Part shown: positions 33,960 through 41,809 of the stretch, piece after piece
Position numbering within the stretch: the first letter of the stretch is position 1
How the letters are laid out: every line of letters begins with the position of its first letter
DNA from: Roseburia sp. 1XD42-69
GTDB taxonomy: Bacteria; Bacillota; Clostridia; Lachnospirales; Lachnospiraceae
Direction: 5' to 3'
DNA: 64,000 nucleotides
NCBI RefSeq assembly: GCF_003612565.1
Contig: NZ_RAZG01000015.1
Location: 1-64,000 of the forward strand
The notes under the pieces: generated by a model
Seen by the model: only the letters and a program-made list of their open reading frames with translations
The model's database searches: none
What the model was told of the DNA's origin: nothing
Translations under genes and position numbers: made by a program

Positions 33960-34412
33960 TTTCAATGATTGCATTTACATTTTCTATATTCCGGCTCACA
34001 AGCTCCGTCATAGCTTCCGTTGTCTCCTCCAGCCCCTCAATAAAAGTGCCTCCTCCTATATACCCCTATCCCCCCAGCCAGTTCATCCTGAAGCTGTTTT
34101 AAAGTCTCTCCTTCTCTTATAATAATTCCCACTCCATCCGGATTAGAATGGACAATGCAATGGGAATTCCATTCTCCGATATAAAGCCCTTCCCAATTAT
34201 CCAATATCTCAAAATATTCTTCCGTGTAAGCCTGGGCAGTCTTTTGCTTTTCCCCATTTCCTGCATCATCCCTTTTAAGGTTTTGTGAGCTATCATGTAC
34301 AACAATCCCATACAAATGCTACAATCAACATAATTCCCAGCGTGATCTTTCTACTCAGTTTCCAATTCTTCAAGTAAAATTTCTCCACTTTCAGTTTTGT
34401 ATAAATATTCAA
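33960..34412 (-). pseudogene. Multi-frameshifted Cache-type sensor/chemoreceptor remnant
   Basis: Pieces in different frames add up to the start of a transmembrane sensor. The first frame reads EKFYLKNWKLSRKITLGIML (first membrane span); a second reads MGLLYMIAHKTLKGMMQEMGKS; a third reads EEYFEILDNWEGLYIGEWNS followed by CIVHSNPDGVGIIIREGETL and KQLQDEL, a Cache-like ligand-binding motif of chemoreceptors. A fourth reads LEETTEAMTELVSRNIENVN. At least two frameshifts and large deletions make it non-functional. The output domain is not identifiable. Confidence 0.6.
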
Positions 34413-34512
34413 ATATGCCACTTTAACACTGGGCAATATTTATTTTATATTTTAACTTACCAGGATTTAACAGTCAATCAAATTATACATGTTGTGTATC
34501 ATTGATGACATA

Positions 34513-34544
34513 AAAACTGCCCCTTAAAATTTCCGGGCAGTTTT
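34513..34544 (-). terminator. Rho-independent terminator
   Basis: Perfect 10-bp arms AAAACTGCCC / GGGCAGTTTT around a 12-nt loop, T-rich on the minus strand. It sits just past the decayed regulator remnants. Nothing else was seen in 34413-34567. Confidence 0.75.
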
Positions 34545-34567
34545 GTAAACAATGTTAAAAATGATTC

Positions 34568-34795
34568 TTATTCTATTCCTACATAAATATGGACTTCCTG
34601 CCAGGCTTTGGCAACCGCCTGCACCATATCTCCATGGACAACAAATTTCGCATATCTTCCGGCGGGAATCCGACAGACTGTATCAGCTTCTCCGGAAAGT
34701 TCCTCCGCAGCCTCACAGGCAGCCACCACCGTATAGTCCGCCGATAACCTCTCCATATCCTTTGAAGCATTATTTGTCCGGGCGGATATTCCCAC
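34568..34795 (-). pseudogene. GyrI-like effector-binding domain remnant
   Basis: The reading SADYTVVAACEAAEELSGEA followed by VCRIPAGRYAKFVVHGDMVQAVAKAWQEV matches the middle of GyrI-like/AraC effector-binding domains (IPAGxYAxFxVxG...AVxxxWxE). The family's next segment (WxxxLxRxxxxDFExY) is missing, and the frame jumps to the usual IYVGI ending, so an internal deletion is likely. No start or ribosome site precedes it. Confidence 0.55.
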
Positions 34796-34805
34796 TGCAT
34801 TTTTT

Positions 34806-35129
34806 TCCTGATTCCCTCACCAAAGGCTAAAAGCAGCGTCCCCTCCGGCAGAACAGAAAAGCTCTCCGGCCCGTACTCCTCAATAAGCCTCCATTTATAC
34901 TCCGGCTGTATCTTCGCTTTTACCTGGTATCTGGGAGTAAAAAACTCCTGGGGTGAGAGGTTTGGAGGAGGTACTTCACGTTTTGAAAAAGTTCCGCCAT
35001 ACAAATCGCTTCGATATCCCGGTTAATAGTTCGTCTGGAAACCTCAAATTTTTCCGCCAGATAAGGAGCCGTCACCTTCTCCTTCTGCAAAAGAATTGAC
35101 AAAATACCAATCATTCGTTCCAGCTTCAT
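34806..35129 (-). pseudogene. YafY-type HTH/WYL regulator remnant
   Basis: A good start (ATG at 35129 behind GGAGGTAGG) opens MKLERMIGILSILLQKEKVT followed by AEKFEVSRRTINRDIEAIC, the HTH domain of YafY/WYL regulators. The frame is lost at about 34992, where a different frame reads KAKIQPEYKWRLIEEYGPES followed by EGTLLLAFG, the C-terminal WYL region. Roughly 150 central residues are deleted. Confidence 0.65.
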
Positions 35130-35173
35130 GCCTACCTCCAAATTTTATTTTTCCCTCCGCCTATTTTGCAAAC

Positions 35174-36238
35174 CTATTCTGGAATTCCCCGGGCAAGCTC
35201 TTCCATCACCTGATGAACCGTGGTAATCTCATGAATTTTTCCCACATTTGCCCCGCAGAACACAAGGCCGTGGTCCACGTCCCCCTTCACCGCCTTAATT
35301 AAAGCGTCTGTAATACAGTAGGGGATCTCACTGGGCTTACATTTTGCCAGACAGCCATAACACTTCCCCACTGCAAGATTGTGTTCTTTCACTTCCTCCA
35401 AAAACTCATTCCGAAGCGCCCGCCCCGGCATGCCCACAGGGCTTTGAATCAATTCCACATCCTGCTCCTGTGCCTGTACATAAGCCTGCTTGTAAGCATC
35501 CGATGCATCGCATTCCTCCGTTGCCACAAAACGGGATGCCACCTGTACGCCGTCTGCACCAAGAGCCATGGCATGGCTCACGTCCTCACCGGAAAAAATG
35601 CCTCCTGCTACAATCACCGGAATCTTCCGCCCAAACTTCTTCCCGTACTCCTTTACTGTTTTTATAATATTTTTTATCTCAGAATCGTAGTGAAGTTCTT
35701 CCACATGGGCCAAATCCTCCTGGGAAAACCCTAAATGCCCCCCTGCCTTAGGCCCTTCTATTACCACAAAATCCGCCGTCCTTTTGTATTTCCTGTCCCA
35801 CATCCGAAGAATCACATTTGCCGCCTTTTCCGATGATACAATGGGGGCAATCTTTGTGTCGGAATTTTCCACAAGCTCCGGCAAATTTACCGGAAGCCCT
35901 GCCCCGGAAATCACCACATCCACCCCGGCTTTCACCGCTGCCCGCACATGCTGGGCATAATCTTTTAAAGCCACCATCACGTTGACCCCCACCAGGCCAT
36001 CCCTGGCCTGCTCTTTTGCCCGTCTCACATGCTTTTCAATGGCCCTTAAGTTGCAAAGCTTCTGGTTCTCCTCAAACCCTTCCTCATTAAAACCAATCTG
36101 TGCTGTGGAGATAACCCCGATGCCTCCCTCCGCCGCCACTGCTCCTGCCAGGTGGGAAAGGCTGACTCCCACTCCCATTCCCCCCTGAATAATAGGTAAT
36201 TTTGCAATTTTATCTCCGATTTTTAAATTTCTTAACAT
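35174..36238 (-). CDS. NAD(P)H-dependent flavin oxidoreductase (YrpB/FabK/nitronate monooxygenase family)
   Basis: A 354-residue TIM-barrel FMN enzyme. Motifs include LPIIQGGMGVGVSLSHLAGAVAAEGGIGVIS (FMN phosphate side), VVISGAGLPVNLPELVE, VIEGPKAGGHLGFSQ, IPVIVAGGIFSGEDVSHAMALGADGVQVASRF (GGI and GADGVQ signatures). It lacks features that would separate enoyl-ACP reductase FabK from nitronate monooxygenase, and no fatty-acid genes adjoin it. The Cys-rich tail (CYGCLAKCKPSEIPYC) is common in the clostridial subgroup. Cytoplasmic; expressed from its own promoter. Confidence 0.88.
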   Translation of the reverse strand: MLRNLKIGDKIAKLPIIQGGMGVGVSLSHLAGAVAAEGGIGVISTAQIGFNEEGFEENQKLCNLRAIEKHVRRAKEQARDGLVGVNVMVALKDYAQHVRAAVKAGVDVVISGAGLPVNLPELVENSDTKIAPIVSSEKAANVILRMWDRKYKRTADFVVIEGPKAGGHLGFSQEDLAHVEELHYDSEIKNIIKTVKEYGKKFGRKIPVIVAGGIFSGEDVSHAMALGADGVQVASRFVATEECDASDAYKQAYVQAQEQDVELIQSPVGMPGRALRNEFLEEVKEHNLAVGKCYGCLAKCKPSEIPYCITDALIKAVKGDVDHGLVFCGANVGKIHEITTVHQVMEELARGIPE

Positions 36239-36271
36239 AATGACCCGCCTTTCTACATTCTTTCCAGAAAT

Positions 36272-36300
36272 ATCCTATCACCGCGCGGTTCTTATGTCAA
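36272..36300 (-). promoter_or_regulatory. Promoter of the flavin oxidoreductase gene with embedded palindrome
   Basis: On the minus strand TTGACA (36300-36295) and TAGGAT (36277-36272) are 17 bp apart. The spacer contains the perfect palindrome ACCGCGCGGT (36280-36289), well placed for a repressor. Confidence 0.6.
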
Positions 36301-36361
36301 TATAATTTGGTTTTAAATACTTATTTCATATAGTTATTGATACTACTTATAATGCTATCAC

Positions 36362-37618
36362 TTACTCATTAATTAAATACACCATACATATTATTTTCCC
36401 ACTCTCATCTCTCCTGGCAACCCAAAACTCGGCATCATCTTCAGAATATGCGCTTCCCAATAACACAACATCTGTTTTACCCTCCAGAAATTCATCCCCA
36501 AGAAAGCCTGTCACTTCACTTACTGAGCCGTCGCTGTATTTGTATGCAAATTCCACTATCCCATTTTCACCCGCTGTTACTTCCTGTTTAGAATCTTCTA
36601 GCAATTCGGCATAGCCTAACAATATCTCCAATGGTATGTCATCCAATGTAGTAATACTTAAGTCTTTTTCCCTCTCTTTTAATATAATCTCATCTAAAAC
36701 TCTGCAGTCTGTAGACACAATGCCGTTTTCCCCTGCCACTATCTCTTCCGTATCTGGCTCCCAGCTCTTCTTAAGCTTTTCCAGATATTCCTGAGCTTTT
36801 TTTTCATCCGCCCTTTTTTTGTCAATGGGAAGCTCCATTAAAAGATTAATTCCCTCATAGTATTCATTTCTGGTAATTGTGCCGTCCGATTCATTGTAAT
36901 TGTAGGCAGCCGTCTCATAAAAATCTGTATCCGTAATGCACAGATAAATCTGTCTGTCTGCAAAAAGTGCAATGTCATCACACTGAATCATGCGGTAGAG
37001 TACGCCATCCTTCACCATGGTACTATGTCCTCCCCCCATGGAAGCCATATTATACTGCCAGGGCTCTAACCCCTGAATTAGGGGAGAAATAAAAAAGTGA
37101 AGATTGTTATAGGCATCACTGCTGGTATCCGGCATCGGCTCCCCATTAAGCCTTTCTATGGAAAGAACCACATAAGTGCCCCCCTCTCTCTCCATATCCT
37201 CCTTAAAACCGCTTTTTATCAGTTCTTCTTCCGTAGTCACCCCGTAGAGATTAAACCGGTAATCCCCCGCCTCCAAGGATTCATCCAACTCCAGGGATTC
37301 CCCCTCCTGGAATGCTTTTTCCGCCGCATTATTTTCCATTCCCGTAACAATCTCATCTTTTGTTAAATATTTCACCGCCGCAACTGCTGCCGTTGAAGAC
37401 ACTGCCAAAACAAAAACTGCTGCCGCCGCTGCTATAAATCCTATTTTCCGTTTTCCCATATTTTTTACCTCTTTTCTGCATCCAGGATTATCTGCCAGAT
37501 TAGAAGCACGTTTTTTCTCCCATTCACGGATAATTTTCTTGTTTAAACTCTCATCCGGCGCTATTTCAGAAGCAAGCGCTTTTTGCATCATGAGCTCCAT
37601 TTCTTTTTCCTTCCTCAT
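36362..37618 (-). CDS. Probable anti-sigma factor, single-span membrane protein
   Basis: Start chosen at the ATG at 37618 (MRKEKEMELMMQKALASEIA), 9 bp after GGAGG; an ATG two codons earlier is closer to the site. The 418-residue protein has a cytoplasmic N-terminal 55 residues, a membrane span (IGFIAAAAAVFVLAVSSTAAVAA, about 60-82) and a large outer domain with a repeated (V/T)AGENGIV motif. The layout resembles DUF4179-type anti-sigma proteins. It overlaps the ECF sigma gene by 53 bp, a typical pair in which the membrane protein sequesters the sigma factor. Confidence 0.8.
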   Translation of the reverse strand: MRKEKEMELMMQKALASEIAPDESLNKKIIREWEKKRASNLADNPGCRKEVKNMGKRKIGFIAAAAAVFVLAVSSTAAVAAVKYLTKDEIVTGMENNAAEKAFQEGESLELDESLEAGDYRFNLYGVTTEEELIKSGFKEDMEREGGTYVVLSIERLNGEPMPDTSSDAYNNLHFFISPLIQGLEPWQYNMASMGGGHSTMVKDGVLYRMIQCDDIALFADRQIYLCITDTDFYETAAYNYNESDGTITRNEYYEGINLLMELPIDKKRADEKKAQEYLEKLKKSWEPDTEEIVAGENGIVSTDCRVLDEIILKEREKDLSITTLDDIPLEILLGYAELLEDSKQEVTAGENGIVEFAYKYSDGSVSEVTGFLGDEFLEGKTDVVLLGSAYSEDDAEFWVARRDESGKIICMVYLINE

Positions 37619-38135
37619 AGCCATAATCCTCCAACTTTTTCTTTATTAATATTCTTGCCTTGTGCAGTCTGCTTTTTACGGTGCCTTTCGGTATGTGCAT
37701 CATTTTTCCAATCTCTTCCACAGAGAGCTGGGCGGTATAGTAAAGATAAACGGGAATCCTTAAATGCTCTGGGAGTTTTTTCGTCTCCATCCGTATAATT
37801 TCCGCTGTTTCACGGCGAAGATATGCTTCCTCCGGCGTCTCCCCCTCATCTGCAAGGACTGAGGAGAGTTCCTCCGTAAGTTCCCCCACCGGGGCTATCC
37901 GCTGCCTTCTGGCAGCCTTTTTCCTGTTATTTTTATAAATCCCAACACAGAGGGAAATTAAAAAACTCTTTGGATTTTTTGTACAGTCAATATAAGAAAG
38001 CCGTTCCGTTGCCATAAGCATGGTTTCCTGGTAAAGCTCTTCCGCCTCCTCCTTACTCCCTGCAAGCATACGGCAGAAAGAAAATACTCCCGTCCCTTCC
38101 CTTTCCAGTAAATCAATAAATTCCTGACGCGTCAT
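37566..38135 (-). CDS. ECF-type RNA polymerase sigma factor
   Basis: A 189-residue sigma factor with region 2 (FIDLLEREGTGVFSFCRMLAGSKEEAEELYQETMLMATERL) and region 4 (LPEHLRIPVYLYYTAQLSVEEIGKMMHIPKGTVKSRLHKARILIKKKL) and no region 3, the ECF layout. It ends inside the anti-sigma gene. It probably responds to a membrane or envelope signal passed by its partner; targets are unknown. Confidence 0.92.
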   Translation of the reverse strand: MTRQEFIDLLEREGTGVFSFCRMLAGSKEEAEELYQETMLMATERLSYIDCTKNPKSFLISLCVGIYKNNRKKAARRQRIAPVGELTEELSSVLADEGETPEEAYLRRETAEIIRMETKKLPEHLRIPVYLYYTAQLSVEEIGKMMHIPKGTVKSRLHKARILIKKKLEDYGYEEGKRNGAHDAKSACF

Positions 38136-38257
38136 GGTATACCTCCGGATTCGTAATAATGATTACAATAACTGGCACCTTTTTCATCCTACATCTATAT
38201 ATTGTCCTATGTTTAAAACAGGTTCACGGATATAAAAATTCCTACAAAAATCCATGA

Positions 38258-38286
38258 AAAAGGCAGGTAAATATCACCTGCCTTTT
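38258..38286 (-). terminator. Terminator after the EAL gene
   Basis: Perfect 11-bp arms AAAAGGCAGGT / ACCTGCCTTTT with a 7-nt loop and a trailing T run on the minus strand, just after the EAL stop at 38297. Confidence 0.85.
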
Positions 38287-38296
38287 CCCACAAAAC

Positions 38297-39205
38297 TTAC
38301 TGTGCCCTAACTTTTTCCACAAACGCCTCACCGCACACCGGCTTTGAATAGTAATACCCCTGGAAATAATCACAGCCCATCTCCGCCAGTTTATGGGCTT
38401 GTTCCTGCTCCTCCACACCCTCTGCCACCACATCCATATTCATATCCTTTATCATGGAAATACTGTGCTTTAACACACTCATAGCCTTCTTGTTCTTCAT
38501 AGAATCCCACACCATGGACTTATCCAGCTTAATGGTGCGGAAGGGATATTTTATCACAGCCATAGTGTTAGAAAAACCTGTTCCATAGTCATCCAGGGCA
38601 AATTCCACCCCCACATCTATCAGCCTCTGCATATTTGCCCACAGAGTATCCTCCGAAACCACCGCCGCTGTTTCCGTAATTTCCAGATGTACGCGGAAAT
38701 AGTCCACCTGATATTCATCCATAATGCGTACCAGCTGTTCGTAAAGCTGTTCCTGCATACACTGCACTACCGACAAATTAATATGTATCGTCTCGATCCC
38801 AAGCTCCCAGATTTTTTGTTCCGTCATAAAATGACATACTTCCCGGAACACATAATCTCCAATTTCCAATATAAGCCCGTTTTTTTCCGCCACCGGAATA
38901 AATTCCTCGGGGCTGATAAATCCCATGTCGCCGTAAGAGAGGCGAAGCAGGGCCTCCGCCGAGGTAAACCGCTGTTTCTCCACGGAAAAAATAGGCTGGT
39001 AATACACCTGAAACAGATGTTCCCGGATTGCCTGGCTTAAAATCTGGAGAATCCTGTTTTCCCTTTTTCCCTGTTTTAAAAGCTCCTCCCCTGCATATAT
39101 GACTTCCTCCCGGCTGCCCCTCCCCTTCTCCTCAAAACAATAATTCAGGATATCCGTCACATCTTCCAGCTTCTGGACGCTTTTTGGCAAATCAATTATG
39201 CACAC
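38297..39205 (-). pseudogene. GGDEF-EAL protein, EAL part after an in-frame amber codon
   Basis: The 302-residue reading is a full EAL domain for cyclic-di-GMP hydrolysis: YYQPIFSVEKQRFTSAEALLRL (EAL as EALLRL), HINLSVVQCM, HLEITETAA, FALDDYGTGFSN (DDFG-type), IKLDKSMV, VVAEGVEEQEQ. It shares its reading frame with 39263-40210. The codons between (GRFQKPFSSQGVEIALTAPV) are typical of the end of a GGDEF domain, so the apparent GTG start is internal. A full-length protein would have about 637 residues; separate expression of the EAL half would need internal initiation. Confidence 0.8.
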
Positions 39206-39262
39206 GGGAGCAGTCAGGGCAATTTCAACGCCCTGGGAGGAAAAAGGCTTTTGAAATCGTCC

Positions 39263-40210
39263 CTAGATTTCTTCTATCAAACCGGACCAGTCAAGAGCCT
39301 TTTTCTTTTCCACAATGGCAAACCTGGTATCCGTCAGGGCAAATACCCTGCGGCTTCCTGCCGCCTGAACGAAAAATGCCGCAATACTCTTCACAACCTG
39401 CTGCTGGTTTTTGACTCCCAGCATCTCCCCCACATAGCGGAGCCCCTCAATCTGAATGCCTGCAACGCGAAAATCCTTGTCTTTTTCAATATAAGAACTC
39501 ACCACTTCATGAAAAGCCAGGGCATTGTACACCCCAAGAATCTTATCTCCGTAATCCGAAGGATTTTCCAGGGAGAGATAAATCAAAAGCACGGATATAG
39601 CAACTGCAAACTGGGCCACCATAAGATTGGAAAAATAAATCTGTAGAATTACCGCCCCAAAACTAGATATTGTATAAAAGTATACCGTTGCATTTTGCAA
39701 CAGCGTCATGGTCTTTCGGTATCTTATGGTATGGACAAGGGAGGCCAGGACATAAAATAGCGCAAAGGCATAAAGAACCATAAACAGCCTGCCATGGAGA
39801 TAATTTTTCCCGCTGTCAAAGTAAAACACCGCCTGGGTAAAAGGCGTGGAGAGCACCAGGACAATATCTATGGAAATAGGAAGCAAAATCCTTGTCATCT
39901 CCCACTTGCTGATCCTCTCCCTCCCCCTGGTAACCCCAATGATATAACCATAATATACTGCCGCGGTAGCGTTAAACGTAATCAGGTATATTTCATTTAC
40001 TGTAAAGTGCAGCCAGAGAGGCACCTCCCTGGGATTTTCTATCAGATAGATGGAAATTAAATCTGCAATGTTGGACACTATGGCGGCCAAAATTAACAGG
40101 GTAAAAATCCTTGTCTGACGCGTGCTGATTGTTTTCTTGTATAAAAAATGCACCATTGCAGCTAACACCACAAAGATCGCTGCAATATCGTAGTGAATGA
40201 TGTACTTCAT
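39263..40210 (-). pseudogene. GGDEF-EAL protein, membrane and degenerate GGDEF part ending at amber codon
   Basis: The 315-residue reading has about eight membrane spans (MKYIIHYDIAAIFVVLAAMVHFLY onward to about 225), then a GGDEF-like region (DKILGVYNALAFHEVVSSYIEKDKDFRVAGIQIEGL) lacking the GGDEF signature, so it is inactive as a cyclase. It stops at TAG (39265-39263) after DWSGLIEEI. The same frame continues through the rest of the GGDEF fold into a complete EAL domain. A single C-to-T or similar change explains the break; read-through suppression is not excluded. Confidence 0.8.
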
Positions 40211-40315
40211 ATAAGTTCCCTCTAACTCATTTTATCTTTCCTTATGGTATCACACATCAAAGGCTTTCACAAGAAAATTCCGTTTCACCGCCTATGTCAC
40301 GGCAATACTTTGCAT

Positions 40316-40343
40316 AAAAAAAGGCAGTGCAATTTGCACTGCC
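40316..40343 (-). terminator. Terminator after the tRNA pair
   Basis: GGCAGTGC-AATTT-GCACTGCC, an 8-bp perfect stem, followed on the minus strand by a run of seven T. It ends the tRNA-Val/tRNA-Met transcript. Confidence 0.85.
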
Positions 40344-40358
40344 AATACGAAAGGAAAA

Positions 40359-40432
40359 TAGCGGAAGGGAGACTTGAACTCTCGACACCACGGGTATGAA
40401 CCGTGTGCTCTAGCCAGCTGAGCTATTCCGCC
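40359..40432 (-). tRNA. tRNA-Met (CAT)
   Basis: A 74-nt cloverleaf: acceptor GGCGGAA/TTCCGCT (a G-T first pair), D-arm GCTC...GAGC, anticodon stem CACGG/CCGTG with loop TTCATAC (anticodon CAT), T-arm with GTTCAAGTC. No CCA is encoded. The acceptor is not of the initiator type, so it is an elongator Met, or a tRNA-Ile2 if its C34 is lysidine-modified. Confidence 0.93.
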
Positions 40433-40440
40433 ATATGATA

Positions 40441-40513
40441 TGGGACCTATAGGGCTCGAACCTATGACCCTCTGCTTGTAAGGCAGATGCTCTCCCAGCT
40501 GAGCTAAGATCCC
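40441..40513 (-). tRNA. tRNA-Val (TAC)
   Basis: A 73-nt cloverleaf: acceptor GGGATCT/AGGTCCC, D-arm GCTC...GAGC, anticodon stem TCTGC/GCAGA with loop CTTACAA (anticodon TAC), T-loop GGTTCGAGCCC. CCA is not encoded. It is the first tRNA of the pair, 8 bp before tRNA-Met. Confidence 0.95.
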
Positions 40514-40571
40514 ATATGGACAAGCTGAGTTACTTTTCTGAACTATTTCCCGTTCCTCAACCTGCCCTGCT

Positions 40572-40601
40572 ATTATACAATGGTTTTCATACAAAAGTCA
40601 A
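40572..40601 (-). promoter_or_regulatory. Promoter of the tRNA pair
   Basis: On the minus strand TTGACT (40601-40596) and TATAAT (40577-40572) are 18 bp apart and about 60 bp before tRNA-Val. Confidence 0.75.
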
Positions 40602-40664
40602 CATATTTTTTGCAATTTTTAAAAGAAACACATTTGTATGAATTTTTTATAATTTTCAGACAAT

Positions 40665-41648
40665 TTATGCCAACGCCGCTGTGATAATTGCCATGGAGTA
40701 CACCTCAGAGGCATTGCACCCACGGGACAAATCATTTACAGGCGAATTTAATCCTAAGAGGATTGGGCCGTAGGCCTCGAAACTTCCCAGGCGCTGTGCA
40801 ATCTTGTAGCCGATATTCCCCGCATTGATATCCGGGAAAATAAAGGTGTTAATATGTCCAGCCAGTTTGGAATCCGGACATTTCGTGCGCGCCACACGGG
40901 GAGAAACCGCTGCGTCAAACTGCATTTCCCCTTCAATCTCAAGCTCCGGCGCCCTAAGTTTTGCCTTCTGGGCTGCGTTTCTCATCTTATCTACATCCTC
41001 CCCTTCACCGGAACCAAATGTAGAGTAGCTTAAGAAAGCAACTTTTGGGTCAACCCCGAAAATCTTTGCACACTCTGCCGCCTCCACGGCAATCTCTGCC
41101 AGTTCATCCTCATTGGGATGGATATTGATGGCACAGTCTGCCATTGCAAGAACCTCGTTTTCGCCGGTAGCCCTTGGGCGCACCAGAATATATACGGAGG
41201 AAACAATACTGTTTTGGGGTTTTGTCTTAATGAGCTGCAGTGCCGGGCGCACCGTATCTGCTGTGGTATAGGTTGCCCCTCCCAGCAAAGCGTCCGCCAT
41301 CCCCATTTTTACCAGCATTGTTCCAAAATAATTTGCCTGGGATAATGTCTCTTTTGCCTGTTCCGGTGTTACCCCCTTACTCTTTCTGAGTTCGCAGAAC
41401 ATCTCCACCATCTCGTCCATTCTGTCAAACTTTGCAGGGTCGATAATCTCCGCTCCCCGGATATTAAAACCGCTCTCCTCGGAGGCATCAAAAATCTCAT
41501 CCTCGTTTCCCACTAAAATGGGGTGAAGGAAATTACTTGCCAGAAGACGGGAAGCTGCCTCTAAAATACGGGGGTCCGTACCCTCTGTAAACACAATTTT
41601 CTTTGGACTTTTCTTTAAAACCTTAATCATATCACCAAAACCATACAT
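40665..41648 (-). CDS. pta: Phosphate acetyltransferase
   Basis: A 327-residue PTA enzyme: VFTEGTDPRILEAASRLLASNFLHPILVGNED, MLVKMGMADALLGGATYTTADTVRPALQLI, MADCAINIHPNEDELAEIAVEAAECAKIFG, LSYSTFGSGEG and TFIFPDINAGNIGYKIAQRLG are all family signatures. It interconverts acetyl-CoA and acetyl-phosphate in fermentation. The start is the ATG at 41648 behind AAAGGAG. An ackA gene, its usual partner, is not adjacent here, so the acetate branch is split. Confidence 0.95.
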   Translation of the reverse strand: MYGFGDMIKVLKKSPKKIVFTEGTDPRILEAASRLLASNFLHPILVGNEDEIFDASEESGFNIRGAEIIDPAKFDRMDEMVEMFCELRKSKGVTPEQAKETLSQANYFGTMLVKMGMADALLGGATYTTADTVRPALQLIKTKPQNSIVSSVYILVRPRATGENEVLAMADCAINIHPNEDELAEIAVEAAECAKIFGVDPKVAFLSYSTFGSGEGEDVDKMRNAAQKAKLRAPELEIEGEMQFDAAVSPRVARTKCPDSKLAGHINTFIFPDINAGNIGYKIAQRLGSFEAYGPILLGLNSPVNDLSRGCNASEVYSMAIITAALA

Positions 41649-41714
41649 ATTTGCCTGTCTCCTTTACATTTAGTTTTCTGCCAGCTTTATCCAGAAAAGC
41701 TGACTGTTGCTTTT

Positions 41715-41742
41715 ATTGTATACAATTTTCTTAAAAAAGCAA
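41715..41742 (-). promoter_or_regulatory. Candidate promoter of pta
   Basis: On the minus strand TTGCTT (41742-41737) and TACAAT (41720-41715) are 16 bp apart, about 70 bp before the pta start. Confidence 0.5.
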
Positions 41743-41809
41743 GATGCCTTTCCCACTGTATTAAAAAAAAACCATAAAATGTCTCTAATATTCCATTTTT
41801 CCTTTCATA

